Notes under the pieces: generated by a model
What the model saw: the letters and a program-made list of their open reading frames with translations, nothing else
Databases searched by the model: none
What the model was told of the DNA's origin: nothing
Translations under genes and position numbers: made by a program
DNA from: Staphylococcus marylandisciuri
Lineage (GTDB): Bacteria; Bacillota; Bacilli; Staphylococcales; Staphylococcaceae
Length of the DNA: 64,000 bases
NCBI RefSeq assembly: GCF_025519785.1
Contig: NZ_JAOPKZ010000007.1
Location: 1-64,000 of the forward strand
Direction: 5' to 3'
Shown here: positions 28,855 through 40,092 of the stretch, in pieces
Numbering within the stretch: the stretch's first letter is position 1
How the letters are laid out: the number at the start of each line of letters is the position of its first letter

Positions 28855-30117
28855 TTAGAAACCTAAACGAGATTTAACTTCGCTAATAAAATACAAGCTC
28901 CCGGTGATCAATAAACCTTCTCCCTCGTATTCTTCGATAAATTTAACATAATTGTCTACTATAACTTTATTATCACCAGGTATTGAGGAGATTAACTCTT
29001 CTTTATTTAAAGCTTTTGGAAAATCAAATTCGGTAACATAGAAGTTATTTGCTATCCCTTTAAGTTGGGTAACCATATCCGATATAGGCTTGCCTTTAAT
29101 AGCCGAAAATAATACATCTATCTTTTCTATTTGGTAGTAACTTTTAAGCGTTTCAATCAAAGCTTCTACACTCTCTCTGTTATGCGCTCCATCGATAATC
29201 ATCAATGGCTCTTCGTTTACTTGTTCAATTCTACCTGTCCAGTGCACACTTTCGATGCCGTCAATCATTTTATTAAAATCTAAAGTAACATAACCTGCTT
29301 CATTGAGTTCTATTAGCGCAGTAATAGCTAGTGCAGCATTCTCTTTTTGGTGCTCACCTAACATGTTTAACACAAGTGTTTCAAGTTCGTAATCTTTGTA
29401 GCGATAAGTAAACTCGTCATCTACAGAAACTATAGTGATATCTCTATCAAACTCAATCCCTTTCGCTTCTTGTAGTTTAACTTGTTCTCGCATTACTTTC
29501 AGTGCTACCTCATTTTTTACGGCGTATATAACAGGTGTGTGTGGTTTAATTATAGCGCTCTTATCTTTAGCTATCTCTACATAACTTTCGCCTAAAATTT
29601 CGGTATGGTCTAGGCCCACACTCGTCAATAGAGTTAGTATAGGTTCAAATACATTTGTTGAATCATTCTTAACGCCTAACCCTGCTTCTATGATGACAAA
29701 ATCTACGGGGTTTATTTCTCCAAAGTAGAGATACATCATCGTTGTAATGATTTCGAATTCAGTGGCTACACCTAAATCGGTCTCTTCTTCTAGCATTTCA
29801 CTGACAGGGCGCACACGTTTCACTAGTTCTACTATCGCCTCATCGCTAAGCGGTTTACCATTTAAACTTATTCTCTCATTAAAGCTCTCAATAAATGGTG
29901 ATGTGAAAGATCCAACGCTATAGTCATTGTTAAGTAATGCAGCTCTTAAATATGCTACGGTTGAGCCTTTACCATTAGTCCCCCCTACATGAATACCGCG
30001 GATGTTATTCTGAGGATTATTTAAACGGTCTAGCATCCATTCCATGCGTTTAACGCCTGGTTTAATACCAAACTTAGTACGCTCATGTATCCAATATATG
30101 CTGTCTAGATAATTCAT
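28855..30117 (-). CDS. folC: Folylpolyglutamate/dihydrofolate synthase
   Basis: 420-residue Mur-ligase-like ATP enzyme that adds glutamate to dihydropteroate and folates. The P-loop GTNGKGSTVA is near residue 43, the folate loop SFTSPFIESFNERI near 76, the linking Asp/His motif GLDHTEILG near 168 and IIDGAHNRES near 300. It lies 11 bases after valS, the usual valS-folC operon. Confidence 0.96.
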   Translation of the reverse strand: MNYLDSIYWIHERTKFGIKPGVKRMEWMLDRLNNPQNNIRGIHVGGTNGKGSTVAYLRAALLNNDYSVGSFTSPFIESFNERISLNGKPLSDEAIVELVKRVRPVSEMLEEETDLGVATEFEIITTMMYLYFGEINPVDFVIIEAGLGVKNDSTNVFEPILTLLTSVGLDHTEILGESYVEIAKDKSAIIKPHTPVIYAVKNEVALKVMREQVKLQEAKGIEFDRDITIVSVDDEFTYRYKDYELETLVLNMLGEHQKENAALAITALIELNEAGYVTLDFNKMIDGIESVHWTGRIEQVNEEPLMIIDGAHNRESVEALIETLKSYYQIEKIDVLFSAIKGKPISDMVTQLKGIANNFYVTEFDFPKALNKEELISSIPGDNKVIVDNYVKFIEEYEGEGLLITGSLYFISEVKSRLGF

Positions 30118-30128
30118 GATAAGATCTC

Positions 30129-32759
30129 CTATGATTTTAATTGTTTAATTCTTTGTTCTACACCGTCATATTTTTCTTGATAGGTGATTTTTTTCTCTCG
30201 TTCTTCGTTAATGATTTTTTCTGGTGCTTTACTAACAAAGTTTTCATTGGATAGTTTATTGTTAACCCGGTCGAGCTCTTTTTGCCATTTCTCTAGTTCT
30301 TTCTCTAATCGAGCGATTTCCTTATCCATATCGATTAAACCTTCTAATGGTAAGATAACGTCACCAGCAGTAGTGACAGAAGTCATAGCTTTCTCTGGAA
30401 TTTCTACAGAAGTTTCTATTGTTAAGTGGCTCGGATGGCAAAAACGATCAATATACATTGAGTTCTCTTCAAGCATTGCTTTTAAATCATTATTTTTTGC
30501 TTGAATATAAATAGGTATAGCTTTTGAAATAGGAGTATCTACTTCCTTACGAGATTGTCTAACCGCTTTAATAATTTCTACTAGGTGTTCCATAGTTTCT
30601 TTACTTTCTTTAAAAGTGAGCTCAGCGTTTGGTGTTGGCCAAGAAGCATGAACGATAGTTTCACCTTCATGTGGTAAGTTCAACCAAATTTGTTCAGTAA
30701 CGAACGGCATAAATGGATGTAACATTCTCATAGTATTGTCTAGTACATAGGTTAATACAGAGCGAGTAGTCTGTTTCTTACTCTCGTCGTCACTATTCAT
30801 TGGAATCTTACTCATCTCAATATACCAATCACAGAAATCGTCCCAAATGAAATTATATAAAGCTCGACCCACTTCACCAAATTCGTACTTGTCACTTAGA
30901 TGTGTAACAGTTTCAATCGTTTCATTTAATCGAGTGAGAATCCACTGATCTGCAAGAGAGAGATCACCTGATAAGTTTATATCCTCGACTTTAAATTCAT
31001 CACCTATGTTCATAATACTGAAGCGTGCCGCGTTCCATATTTTATTAATGAAATTCCACACTGATTCGACTTTATCTGTCGAGTAACGTAAATCATGACC
31101 AGGCGAAGAACCAGTTACTAAGAAATAACGTAAACTATCAGCACCATACTCATCTATTACGTCCATAGGATCTACACCATTTCCTAATGATTTACTCATC
31201 TTGCGTCCATCTTCGGCTCTAACTAAACCGTGTAATAACACGTCGTTAAATGGTCGCTGATCTGTAAATTCTAAACCTTGGAATACCATTCGCGCTACCC
31301 AGAAGAAGATGATATCGTACCCAGTAACTAAAGCATTAGTCGGATAGTAGCGTTGAAAATCTTTGTCATCAACGTCCGGCCAGCCTAGTGTAGAGAAAGG
31401 CCATAGTGCACTTGAGAACCAAGTGTCAAGAACGTCTTCGTCTTGAGTCCAGTTCTCTTCATCTTCTGGCGCTTCCATACCTACGTATACTTCACCAGTT
31501 TGATTATGGTACCAAGCTGGGATCTGGTGCCCCCACCAAAGTTGACGTGAGATAGTCCAATCTTTTATTTCTTCCATCCAACGGTTAAATGTTTTTTCAA
31601 AACGAGATGGAACAAAGTTAACTCTATTGTCAGTGTCCTGATTATTTAACGTTTGTTCTGCTAAAGGTTTCATCTTTACAAACCATTGAGTAGATAAATA
31701 CGGTTCTACTACAGCACCTGAACGTTCTGAATGACCTACAGCATGCTCATGTTCTTTAATATCTATTACTAAATCCTCAGATTTCAAATCTTCTACAAGT
31801 TGCTCTCGACATTCAAAGCGGTCTAACCCTTCATATTTACCAGCGTTAGCATTCATTTTACCCGCTTCATCCATAACTACAATTCGCTCTAAGTGATGAC
31901 GATTACCAATTTCGAAGTCGTTAGGATCATGTGCAGGTGTTACTTTCATAGCCCCACTTCCGAAGTCCATATCAACATATTCATCTGCTAATATAGGTAG
32001 CTCACGATTGACGATAGGTAGTAACACTTTTTTACCGATAACGTCTCTATAACGTTCGTCATTAGGATTAACTACAATAGCTGTGTCGCCTAGCATAGTT
32101 TCCGGACGTGTAGTAGCTATTTCAATATATCCTTCGCCGTCTACGTACGGATATTTGAAATGGTAGAACTTTCCTTTAACATCTTCATGTATCACTTCTA
32201 TATCAGAAAGTGCAGTTCGAGCAACTGGATCCCAATTAATGATATATTCGCCACGATAAATAATACCTTTTTGATATAAATCCACAAACACTTTTCGAAC
32301 AGCTTTACTTAAACCTTCATCAAGCGTGAATCGCTCTCGACTATAATCTAATCCTAATCCTAATTTAGCCCATTGTTGGCGGATAAAGTTCGCGTATTCC
32401 TCTTTCCATTCCCATGCTTTTTCTAGAAATTTCTCTCTACCTAAATCGTGACGGCTTATGCCTTCTTCTTTCAATTTAGCTTCTACTTTGGACTGGGTAG
32501 CTATTCCAGCATGATCCATACCTGGAAGATATAACGTGTCATATCCTTGCATTCGTTTCATTCTCGTAATGATATCTTGTAATGTCGTATCCCACGCGTG
32601 ACCTAAATGGAGTTTCCCTGTAACATTTGGTGGCGGGATAACGATCGTATAAGTTTCCTTATCTGGATCTTCATTAGCTCTAAAATAGCCATTATTAACC
32701 CACTGATCGTATCGACCTTGTTCTACCTCTGTTGGATTATACTTTGGTTTCATTTCCAT
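30129..32759 (-). CDS. valS: Valyl-tRNA synthetase
   Basis: Class Ia synthetase of 876 residues. HIGH-type motif [13 protein letters not shown] near 40-52, editing domain with [18 protein letters not shown] motif [11 protein letters not shown] near 520, anticodon-binding region and a C-terminal coiled coil ([18 protein letters not shown]) that grips tRNA. Its AAGGAGG is 10 bases before ATG 32759. A T-box leader precedes it, and folC follows. Confidence 0.97.
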   Translation of the reverse strand: MEMKPKYNPTEVEQGRYDQWVNNGYFRANEDPDKETYTIVIPPPNVTGKLHLGHAWDTTLQDIITRMKRMQGYDTLYLPGMDHAGIATQSKVEAKLKEEGISRHDLGREKFLEKAWEWKEEYANFIRQQWAKLGLGLDYSRERFTLDEGLSKAVRKVFVDLYQKGIIYRGEYIINWDPVARTALSDIEVIHEDVKGKFYHFKYPYVDGEGYIEIATTRPETMLGDTAIVVNPNDERYRDVIGKKVLLPIVNRELPILADEYVDMDFGSGAMKVTPAHDPNDFEIGNRHHLERIVVMDEAGKMNANAGKYEGLDRFECREQLVEDLKSEDLVIDIKEHEHAVGHSERSGAVVEPYLSTQWFVKMKPLAEQTLNNQDTDNRVNFVPSRFEKTFNRWMEEIKDWTISRQLWWGHQIPAWYHNQTGEVYVGMEAPEDEENWTQDEDVLDTWFSSALWPFSTLGWPDVDDKDFQRYYPTNALVTGYDIIFFWVARMVFQGLEFTDQRPFNDVLLHGLVRAEDGRKMSKSLGNGVDPMDVIDEYGADSLRYFLVTGSSPGHDLRYSTDKVESVWNFINKIWNAARFSIMNIGDEFKVEDINLSGDLSLADQWILTRLNETIETVTHLSDKYEFGEVGRALYNFIWDDFCDWYIEMSKIPMNSDDESKKQTTRSVLTYVLDNTMRMLHPFMPFVTEQIWLNLPHEGETIVHASWPTPNAELTFKESKETMEHLVEIIKAVRQSRKEVDTPISKAIPIYIQAKNNDLKAMLEENSMYIDRFCHPSHLTIETSVEIPEKAMTSVTTAGDVILPLEGLIDMDKEIARLEKELEKWQKELDRVNNKLSNENFVSKAPEKIINEEREKKITYQEKYDGVEQRIKQLKS

Positions 32760-32781
32760 TCTCTATCTTCCTCCTTAACAT

Positions 32782-33065
32782 AAAAAAATATCCGTTCTAT
32801 TAAATTAATAATAGGACGGATATTCCGCGGTACCACCTAAATTTATAGATAGCGATCGGCGTTGCTCATAGCGCTACCTACCACTCTATACTCTCTTAAA
32901 TGTGATTAACGCTCATACACGCTTTAGTCTAATTAACTTCTATGAGTTGTTCAACTAAAGAATCAAGTGGGCTACCTTCACTAAGTGAGGATATATACTC
33001 TCAGCAAACGCATATTCTCTGTAAACCTCAGACACTAGTTACTCTTCCCATTAAATTTATCTTCT
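32782..33065 (-). promoter_or_regulatory. T-box leader of valS-folC
   Basis: The minus-strand core AGGTGGTACCGCGG (32826-32840) is followed by a terminator stem (ATATCCGTCCTAT/ATAGAACGGATA) and a run of seven T. UGGU is right for the A73 discriminator of tRNA-Val. Uncharged tRNA-Val should allow read-through into valS. Confidence 0.92.
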
Positions 33066-33075
33066 TGTCCTTATT

Positions 33076-33104
33076 ATAGTATAATGGAACACGTAATAAG
33101 TCAA
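33076..33104. promoter_or_regulatory. Overlapping divergent valS and tag promoters
   Basis: On the minus strand TTGACT (33099-33104) stands 17 bases from TACTAT, leading to the valS T-box. On the plus strand TATAAT at 33080-33085 lies 37 bases before tag. The two would occlude each other. Boxes were assigned by eye. Confidence 0.5.
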
Positions 33105-33122
33105 TGAGATGGAGGGAAATTA

Positions 33123-33686
33123 ATGAAGTCATGTGCCTTTAATACTAACGACCCTGTCTACTTAGATTATCATGACAAAGTTTGGGGACGACCTTTATAT
33201 GATAGCCGTGCTTTGTTTGAGTTATTAGCGCTTGAATCTCAGCATGCTGGATTATCTTGGCTTACTATTTTAAAAAAGAAAGCATCTTATGAGAGAGCTT
33301 TTCATAATTTTGATCCACAACGAATTTCTCAAATGACTTCAAATGATATCGACAGATTAATGAATTTCCCTGATATTATTCATCATCGTAAAAAATTAGA
33401 AGCGATTGTTTCACAAGCTAAAGGTTATCTCAAAATTGAAGAAAGCTATGAAAGTTTTAGCCGTTTTTTGTGGTCTTACGTTAATTACCAACCTATAGAT
33501 ATGGGTTACAAGAAAGCTTCCGATAGGATAACTATAGACAAGAGAGCCGAGAAACTGTCAGCCGATCTAAAAAGTTACGGCTTTAAGTTTTTAGGCCCTA
33601 CAACTGTTTTTTCTTTCATGGAAGCTGCTGGCCTATATAATGGTCATTTAGAAGACTGCCCTGTCAAATTTAAATGCCACATTTAA
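33123..33686 (+). CDS. tag: DNA-3-methyladenine glycosylase I
   Basis: 187-residue base-excision enzyme of the helix-hairpin-helix superfamily, removing 3-methyladenine. It begins MKSCAFNTNDPVYLDYHD with the zinc-site Cys4 and the nearby His; the other ligands are near the end (GHLEDCP). The pocket segment LESQHAGLSWLTIL contains the recognition glutamate. GGAGGG precedes the ATG. It is divergent from valS. A gene-free stretch of 200 bases follows. Confidence 0.94.
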   Translation: MKSCAFNTNDPVYLDYHDKVWGRPLYDSRALFELLALESQHAGLSWLTILKKKASYERAFHNFDPQRISQMTSNDIDRLMNFPDIIHHRKKLEAIVSQAKGYLKIEESYESFSRFLWSYVNYQPIDMGYKKASDRITIDKRAEKLSADLKSYGFKFLGPTTVFSFMEAAGLYNGHLEDCPVKFKCHI

Positions 33687-33887
33687 TAGTGCTGCTCATT
33701 TTTTTTAAGCATTCATGCTATTAGTCATTTTAACACTCGTTTTAGTATGAGGTTCCAACGCCCGAGGACTGGCACAGATTGCAAAGATTTGCTTAAATCA
33801 TGCAATTTCAAGTTCTCAGCACTTCTAAACTACTATGAGATAAGATCAATTAAATAGCTTACTCATTGTTCATCAATAAAGAGCTTC

Positions 33888-34952
33888 TTAACTACTTGAA
33901 CGATATTTTAAATAGTAATTAATTAATGGAGCGATTAAAAAAAGTATAAAAAAGACTCTGAAGATATGGTAACTAGATATCAATGCCACATCAGCCCCAG
34001 TTTCCATTGCGACTAGAATAATTTGGCTCATCCCTCCAGGTGCTGCACCTAAGAATAAATCATTGATTGAATGGTTAGTGAAATACGCGATTAAGCTAAC
34101 CATTATAAAGGAGACGATAATTAACGTAATATTCTGAAAGGCAATAGCAAACGCAATACGTCCCTTAAGTTGATCTAATAATTTAGCTATCTGAATACCT
34201 ATTCTTATCATGTACATCACTTGAGCAGCTGCTATAAGATAGTTATCAAGAGTGAAGGTAATATTTGTAATTAGATTCCATCCAATAAGTACAAATATAG
34301 GTGCAAGCAGTTGCTTAGTTGGAAAGTTAATCTTGCTCATTAAAAAATACACTATTGCTATGGCGAGAGCTAAAATAATAAAATGAGGGATTCCAATTGC
34401 ATCAGTAAAATCAGGTTGAATAGCTCCCTTACCACTATCACCATGGTTTGAAGTACTTGTGAAATAAGAAATAAATGGTACTAATATCACCACAAAAATA
34501 ATACGTGATGTTTGAGTTAAACTTACAACCATAATGTTAGCCTTTTTATCTTCTTCAGCCATCAATAGCATTTGGCTTAATGCCCCGGGTATTACACTTA
34601 ATATCGCAGTCTCTGTATTGACCCTTGCAATTTTTTTAAACAGTAGGGAGACTACGAGCGCTATGACTAGCAACATGATCGAAATAGAAATAACCGTCAT
34701 CCAGTCGTCTTTAATGTCCCCAATAACTGTCTTAGTAAAAGTAGATCCTATTTGTACGCCTAAGACTATTAAACCAAGTTGACTTATCCAAAATGGCCAT
34801 TTTAATTCCATTTTGAACCCTTTGACACAAATGATAGCAGCTATGATCGGACCGAACATAAATGGTAGCAACATATGCACCAGTTTAAGAAGTAAACTTA
34901 TACCCACTGCAAGAACGAGTACAGCAACATTATTCAGTAAATTTTTCTTCAT
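33888..34952 (-). CDS. AbrB-family integral membrane protein
   Basis: 354 residues forming about ten membrane helices in two similar halves (PGALSQMLLMAEE near 120; PGGMSQIILVAMETGAD near 309), the duplication typical of the AbrB/AimA 'ammonia monooxygenase-like' family. The name is historical, and neither ammonia oxidation nor DNA binding is implied. It may be a transporter or regulator; the substrate is unknown. The same family lies between hemL and tag in S. aureus. Confidence 0.8.
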   Translation of the reverse strand: MKKNLLNNVAVLVLAVGISLLLKLVHMLLPFMFGPIIAAIICVKGFKMELKWPFWISQLGLIVLGVQIGSTFTKTVIGDIKDDWMTVISISIMLLVIALVVSLLFKKIARVNTETAILSVIPGALSQMLLMAEEDKKANIMVVSLTQTSRIIFVVILVPFISYFTSTSNHGDSGKGAIQPDFTDAIGIPHFIILALAIAIVYFLMSKINFPTKQLLAPIFVLIGWNLITNITFTLDNYLIAAAQVMYMIRIGIQIAKLLDQLKGRIAFAIAFQNITLIIVSFIMVSLIAYFTNHSINDLFLGAAPGGMSQIILVAMETGADVALISSYHIFRVFFILFLIAPLINYYLKYRSSS

Positions 34953-35303
34953 GTTCTCACGCTACTTCCTATTTATATATAAGTTAAAAATGACATAAAA
35001 GTGACGTTCACGCAAGATAAATGCAAGAATAAATTATGTTTGCTAACTTATTACATATAAATTGAAGAGGCTGGGACATAATGGTCTTTGACTAGAGAGA
35101 AAGAGGCTGGGACATAAATCCCAGCCTCTTCAATATCTCGGCACTAGATGACTGATTTGAAAATGCGCTTGTATCAAGCTTTTTTCAATTCTAGTCATCC
35201 TTGCCGGGGCGGGACTACGAAATCTTTTTATTCGAATTAGATTTCTGCACCGCTCCCATATCGCTACGATAAGAAGTTATCTTCCACTTCAAATATTCAC
35301 ATA
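34953..35303. other. Intergenic region hemL-AbrB gene
   Basis: No gene. Most of it is the reverse repeat copy at 35064-35257. 34953-35063 is AT-rich and probably holds the promoter of the AbrB-family gene. Confidence 0.5.
35064..35257. repeat. Modular hairpin repeat, reverse copy with doubled C module
   Basis: Two GAGGCTGGGACATAA segments flank the CTTTGACTAGAGAGAAA spacer, followed by the central GATGACT/AGTCATC hairpin and the A module ending CACCGCTCCC. The 35100-35131 hairpin GAGGCTGGGAC ... TCCCAGCCTC is strong, with CTTTCTCTCT following on the minus strand, and probably terminates the hem operon. Confidence 0.85.
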
Positions 35304-36593
35304 CTATTGAGTAATACGACTTAATGCTGTATCAAACGCCTGAATGGTATTACGTATATCTTCTTCTGTGTGTGCCATAGAAAGGAAAGTCCCTTCAAAT
35401 TGAGAAGGCGGTAGGAACACCCCTTCTTTAGCCATTTCTCGATACATTTGACTAAATAACTCTAAATCACTTTGATTTGCTTGTTCGAAATTAGTTACTG
35501 GACCTTCATTGAGGAAATAACCAATCATTGAACCAGCTCGATTCACAGTAATAGGCACGTTGTGTTTAGCAAAGACTTCTTTCAATCCATCTTCTAAAAT
35601 ATCACCCAATTTATTAAAGTAATCATAGCTTTCAGGTGTAAGCTGACTTAACGTTTCGTAACCACTTGTCATAGCTAATGGATTACCTGACAACGTTCCT
35701 GCTTGATAGATATCGCCTACCGGTGCAATGTAATCCATAATTTCTTTCTTTCCACCAAATGCACCAACAGGTAAACCTCCTCCGATCACTTTTCCTAGAC
35801 AAGTGAGATCAGGTATGACACCAAAGTAACCTTGAGCACAATTATATCCTACCCTAAATCCAGTCATCACTTCATCAAATATAAGCAATGATCCATATTC
35901 GTTGGTTATATCTCTCAAGCCTTGCAGGAAACCTTCTTGCGGCGGAACTACCCCCATATTGCCTGCAACAGGCTCAACAATAACTCCTGCTATATCATCA
36001 CCAAAGTTATCGAATGCAGTCTGTATCGCTTCTAAATCATTATACGGTACTGTAATCGTATTCTTAGCAATACCTTCTGGCACGCCAGGTGAATCAGGTA
36101 AGCCTAAAGTTGCTACTCCAGAACCTGCTTTAATAAGAAGAGAATCGCTATGACCGTGATAACATCCTTCAAATTTAATAATCTTATTTCGACCCGTATA
36201 ACCGCGTGCTAGTCTTAAAGTATCTAACGTCGCTTCTGTACCGGATGATACCATTCGTACTTTTTCTATTGATGGGACTCTATCGATGACTAACTCAGCT
36301 AATTTATTTTCTTGAATCGTTGAGGAACCAAAGCTAGTTCCTTTATCAACCGCTTCGTGAAGCTTCTTAATTACTTGAGGATTCTTATGACCTAAGATGA
36401 GAGGTCCCCAACTTAATACGTAATCAATATACTCATTACCATCTATATCATAGATATGTGAACCCTCACCGTGATCCATAAAAATAGCGGGGGTATCTAC
36501 TGAGTTAAAGGCTCTTACTGGACTGTTTACTCCCCCTGGCATAAGAGGTGTAGCTTTTTTCATCGCATTAATAGATTGTTCATAACGAGACAT
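35304..36593 (-). CDS. hemL: Glutamate-1-semialdehyde 2,1-aminomutase
   Basis: 429-residue PLP enzyme that makes 5-aminolevulinate, the second step of the C5 heme pathway. The PLP lysine lies in [18 protein letters not shown] near 265. Also present: [25 protein letters not shown] and [11 protein letters not shown]. It is last in hemAXCDBL, 18 bases after hemB. A repeat-derived terminator follows. Confidence 0.97.
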   Translation of the reverse strand: MSRYEQSINAMKKATPLMPGGVNSPVRAFNSVDTPAIFMDHGEGSHIYDIDGNEYIDYVLSWGPLILGHKNPQVIKKLHEAVDKGTSFGSSTIQENKLAELVIDRVPSIEKVRMVSSGTEATLDTLRLARGYTGRNKIIKFEGCYHGHSDSLLIKAGSGVATLGLPDSPGVPEGIAKNTITVPYNDLEAIQTAFDNFGDDIAGVIVEPVAGNMGVVPPQEGFLQGLRDITNEYGSLLIFDEVMTGFRVGYNCAQGYFGVIPDLTCLGKVIGGGLPVGAFGGKKEIMDYIAPVGDIYQAGTLSGNPLAMTSGYETLSQLTPESYDYFNKLGDILEDGLKEVFAKHNVPITVNRAGSMIGYFLNEGPVTNFEQANQSDLELFSQMYREMAKEGVFLPPSQFEGTFLSMAHTEEDIRNTIQAFDTALSRITQ

Positions 36594-36611
36594 CTGAGAA
36601 ATCCTCCTTCT

Positions 36612-37586
36612 TTATTGGTCTAAGTATCTGCAAATATCTTTAGCGAAGTAAGTGATTATTAAATCAGCTCCAGCGCGTTTCATAGAAATCATTTGCTCCA
36701 TTACCACTGCTTTTTCATCGATCCAGCCATTCTGACCAGCCGCCTTGGTCATGCTGTATTCACCGCTGACATTATACGCCACTACTGGTACGTTCGTATG
36801 ATTACGTACATCGCGAATGATATCCAAGAAACTAAGAGCTGGCTTAACGATCATCATGTCAGCGCCTTCAGATAAATCACTTTCTAATTCACGCAAAGCT
36901 TCTCTTCTGTTAGCTGGATCCATTTGATACGTTTTTCGATCTCCAAATTGAGGTGCCGATTCAGCTGCATCTCTAAAAGGTCCAAAGAAACTTGAAGCAT
37001 ATTTAATACCGTAACTCATGATTGGTACATTGTAGTAGCCAGCTTCATCTAAGCCTTGACGTATTGCGGTAACGAAGCCGTCCATCATATTACTAGGCGC
37101 AATAATATCAGCACCTGCTTCGACTTGTGAAATAGCAGTTTTGACTAAGTAAGGAAGGGACTTATCGTTGTCTACATCTTGAGTTTCATGATTGATAACA
37201 CCACAATGTCCATGATCAGTATATTCACATAAACATGTATCAGCTACGATAATTAAATCTTCGTACATGTTCTTAGCTTTACGAGTAGCTTCTTGTATAA
37301 TACCGTTTTGATCATACGCTCCTGAGCCTGTAGCATCTTTGTCGTTAGGTACGCCAAAGAACATCATTGCTCTTATGCCTAACTCATACGCTTCTTTAAT
37401 TTCCTCTTCTAATATATTTAAACTGAGTTGATAAACACCAGGCATTGAAGGTATTTCTTCTTTAACATTATCACGCTCTACAACAAAAATAGGATAGATT
37501 AAATCATCTTTACGAACTTGAGTTTCCGTTACTAAATTACGCATTGTCTTAGATGAACGTAAACGTCTATGTCTATCAAATTTCAT
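36612..37586 (-). CDS. hemB: Porphobilinogen synthase (ALA dehydratase)
   Basis: 324 residues; condenses two 5-aminolevulinates to porphobilinogen. Schiff-base lysines lie in [13 protein letters not shown] and [11 protein letters not shown]. The cysteine-rich zinc site [14 protein letters not shown] marks the zinc-dependent type. Its start overlaps the hemD stop by 11 bases, indicating coupled translation. Confidence 0.97.
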   Translation of the reverse strand: MKFDRHRRLRSSKTMRNLVTETQVRKDDLIYPIFVVERDNVKEEIPSMPGVYQLSLNILEEEIKEAYELGIRAMMFFGVPNDKDATGSGAYDQNGIIQEATRKAKNMYEDLIIVADTCLCEYTDHGHCGVINHETQDVDNDKSLPYLVKTAISQVEAGADIIAPSNMMDGFVTAIRQGLDEAGYYNVPIMSYGIKYASSFFGPFRDAAESAPQFGDRKTYQMDPANRREALRELESDLSEGADMMIVKPALSFLDIIRDVRNHTNVPVVAYNVSGEYSMTKAAGQNGWIDEKAVVMEQMISMKRAGADLIITYFAKDICRYLDQ

Positions 37587-38268
37587 TTTTAAACCAACTT
37601 TCTTTAACTTTAGTGATCAGTGAATCTATAGTTTGTTGTTCAGCTATTTCTCCTGTAAATCCATAATTTCTTAGAGTAGTTAATGTTTGTCTCCCTATTA
37701 CAAAGATCGGAGGCAATGAAATGCTGTATGGTTTAATCGCTTCACAGAGGATCTTAACAGCCGAAGAACTAGCAAATGTTAACGCACTCACTTTATTTCT
37801 CTTCAGGAGTTCCAGAACGTCCTGAACGTGGCTAGTCCAGGCTATCGGCTCATACAAATCAATTTTTCTAACCTTGTAACCTTCATTTAGTAAGCTATCC
37901 ACTAAATACGGGCGCGCTTTATTACTTGAAGGAATTAAAATTTTAGAGCCTTTACTCGCTTGGAATTCTGAAATAAACCCTTCTTGAGAAAACTGGCTAG
38001 GAGAAAAATCTACTTTTAATCCTAAAGATTCACAATAGGCTTTTGTCTTTTCACCTATAGTAGCTACGTGCGTGTAATTCACCTTCTCAAGATATTTATA
38101 AAAATATTTAACTGCATTCTTGGAAGAAAAAAGAATCCAGTCATAGTTTAACTTTAACAAATCCATATTGAAAGAAAGAGGCTCAATCTTAATAAGCGGT
38201 TTGTGTACGATCGGCAGCTCCCTTGCTTCATACTTACTTGTTTGCGTCATTACTATAACTGAATTCAT
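37576..38268 (-). CDS. hemD: Uroporphyrinogen-III synthase
   Basis: 230 residues; closes hydroxymethylbilane with ring D inversion. The family is weakly conserved, so recognition rests on the fold-type pattern ([27 protein letters not shown]) and on its place between hemC and hemB. It overlaps hemB by 11 bases and follows hemC by 14. Confidence 0.93.
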   Translation of the reverse strand: MNSVIVMTQTSKYEARELPIVHKPLIKIEPLSFNMDLLKLNYDWILFSSKNAVKYFYKYLEKVNYTHVATIGEKTKAYCESLGLKVDFSPSQFSQEGFISEFQASKGSKILIPSSNKARPYLVDSLLNEGYKVRKIDLYEPIAWTSHVQDVLELLKRNKVSALTFASSSAVKILCEAIKPYSISLPPIFVIGRQTLTTLRNYGFTGEIAEQQTIDSLITKVKESWFKNEI

Positions 38269-38282
38269 ATTTTGTCACCCTT

Positions 38283-39209
38283 CTAGAGTTCTTCATTAAG
38301 TCTTTCAATGATTTTATGGGCACCTTGCTTCTTAAGAATTTGGCTTACTTTTTCACCTAAAGCAACAGGATCGTTACCAACTTCAGTGTGTTGATAACGT
38401 TCTTTCCCATCAGTAGACATAATTAAACCGGTAAATTCAATTTGCTTATTCTCATTCTTAAAAGCATAACCTCCTATTGGCACCTGACAACTACCATTCA
38501 TCGCTTTTAAGAAAGTGCGTTCAGCAGTGACACATTCAGCCACGTCTTGATTATGTACTTTACTTAGTAACTGAAGTAACTCATCGTCATCCACTCTACA
38601 TTCAATACCTAAAGCACCTTGACCTATAGCAGGTACAAGTGTTTCCTCATCAAGATAACTTGTGACAATATCGTCTGACCATCCCATGCGTCTAAGTCCT
38701 GCTGCAGCTAAAATAATTGCATCATAGTTCTCTTCTTGTAACTTTCTTAAGCGTGTATCGATATTTCCTCGTATCCATTTAATCTCAAGATGAGGGAATT
38801 GCGCTAAAATTTGTGCACCTCTTCTTAGCGAACTTGTACCTACTATACTTCCTGAAGGTAAATCTTCTAACGCAATGTGATCATTAGCAATATAAGCGTC
38901 AAATGGATTTTCTCTATCAGGTATACAACCAAGCATAAGGCCTTCTGAAATCTCGCTTGGAACGTCTTTTAAAGAATGGATAGCCATATCAATTCCATGA
39001 TTATAGAGTTCATTTTCAATCTCTTTAACAAATAGGCCTTTCCCACCCACTTTAGATAACTGCTTATCTACAATTTTATCGCCTTTAGTAACAATTTCTT
39101 TTATTTCAATTTCAAGTGATGGATCGACTTGTTTGAGTTGATCTATAAATTGTTGGCTCTGAGTGAGTGCTAGTTTACTTCGACGAGAACCAACTATAAG
39201 TTTACGCAT
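38283..39209 (-). CDS. hemC: Hydroxymethylbilane synthase
   Basis: 308-residue porphobilinogen deaminase that polymerises four porphobilinogens. The dipyrromethane cofactor attaches to the cysteine in NGSCQVPIG near 240. N-terminal [13 protein letters not shown] and the [10 protein letters not shown] arginine loop are intact. It follows hemX by 37 bases. Confidence 0.97.
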   Translation of the reverse strand: MRKLIVGSRRSKLALTQSQQFIDQLKQVDPSLEIEIKEIVTKGDKIVDKQLSKVGGKGLFVKEIENELYNHGIDMAIHSLKDVPSEISEGLMLGCIPDRENPFDAYIANDHIALEDLPSGSIVGTSSLRRGAQILAQFPHLEIKWIRGNIDTRLRKLQEENYDAIILAAAGLRRMGWSDDIVTSYLDEETLVPAIGQGALGIECRVDDDELLQLLSKVHNQDVAECVTAERTFLKAMNGSCQVPIGGYAFKNENKQIEFTGLIMSTDGKERYQHTEVGNDPVALGEKVSQILKKQGAHKIIERLNEEL

Positions 39210-39246
39210 GACGCGTACCTCCTATTGTAGTATTTTAATAAAATAG

Positions 39247-40071
39247 TTATCGTTGAAAACTAGGTAAATGTGGAGCAAAAAGCAAATTAATCATACATAA
39301 TAGAAAAAGGATGATGTTAAAATAAATAAGCACTTGTTTGCTAACGAGGTGTTTAACTCTCATTATTATATACGCACTATAAAGGATGATGATCACAACA
39401 GATAAAATAACCTTTGAATCAATTAGAAAATCATGTTTCAAAGAATTTATTCCCCATTGTGCCCCTAATATTGTACTTAAAATAAAAAACAGAAAACCGA
39501 CTAACGTACTGTAAAAAACTATTTTTTCTAAGGTGGCTACACTACCAATTCGAAAATATTTCTGTGTAAAACGTTTTTCTTTTAAGTTACGATATTGAAT
39601 TAAATATAGAACACCGTTCACGAAAGCAAAAGCAAAGACTGCATAGCTAATCGTAGCCAAACTCACATGCACAATCAACAGCTCATTAATAAGCGTTAAT
39701 TTTTGACCTTCACTTTGATTATGTGTAGGTTGAAAAGTATTCATAGTTAATAAAATTAAACCAATAATATTAAATAAAAAGATAGAAAAATTAAGTTGCT
39801 TTATAACGCTAATTATAATTGATATAGATATAATAAGCCATGTTAAGGCGAAAAACACATCGAAAATATTATTCAAAGGTACGTGTCTCGTCATATTGAT
39901 ATAGATAGACAAAGAGATTGTTTGTAGTATCCAAACAATCCCTAGTGTTACAAAGCCCAAATTTCTAATTCTATAATTCTTATTTAAAAAATCATAAAAA
40001 TAACAAGCAATACTAATTAAATAAACAAATAATATCAGTTCGTGAAAACGAATGAACAACGTATCCTGCAT
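39247..40071 (-). CDS. hemX: HemX, cytochrome c assembly-like membrane protein
   Basis: 274 residues with about eight membrane helices, related to the CcsA/CcmC family. In S. aureus and B. subtilis HemX lowers the amount of glutamyl-tRNA reductase HemA, so it acts as a brake on heme synthesis rather than as an enzyme. It lies 21 bases after hemA. The DNA is noticeably more AT-rich than its neighbours, as expected for a hydrophobic protein. Confidence 0.9.
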   Translation of the reverse strand: MQDTLFIRFHELILFVYLISIACYFYDFLNKNYRIRNLGFVTLGIVWILQTISLSIYINMTRHVPLNNIFDVFFALTWLIISISIIISVIKQLNFSIFLFNIIGLILLTMNTFQPTHNQSEGQKLTLINELLIVHVSLATISYAVFAFAFVNGVLYLIQYRNLKEKRFTQKYFRIGSVATLEKIVFYSTLVGFLFFILSTILGAQWGINSLKHDFLIDSKVILSVVIIILYSAYIIMRVKHLVSKQVLIYFNIILFLLCMINLLFAPHLPSFQR

Positions 40072-40092
40072 ATCATCACCATTAGCTTGAGC

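Noticed and set aside
33687..33887. Small RNA or gene between tag and the AbrB-family gene
   Set aside because: No open frame with start signals, no strong hairpin and no promoter pair were found.
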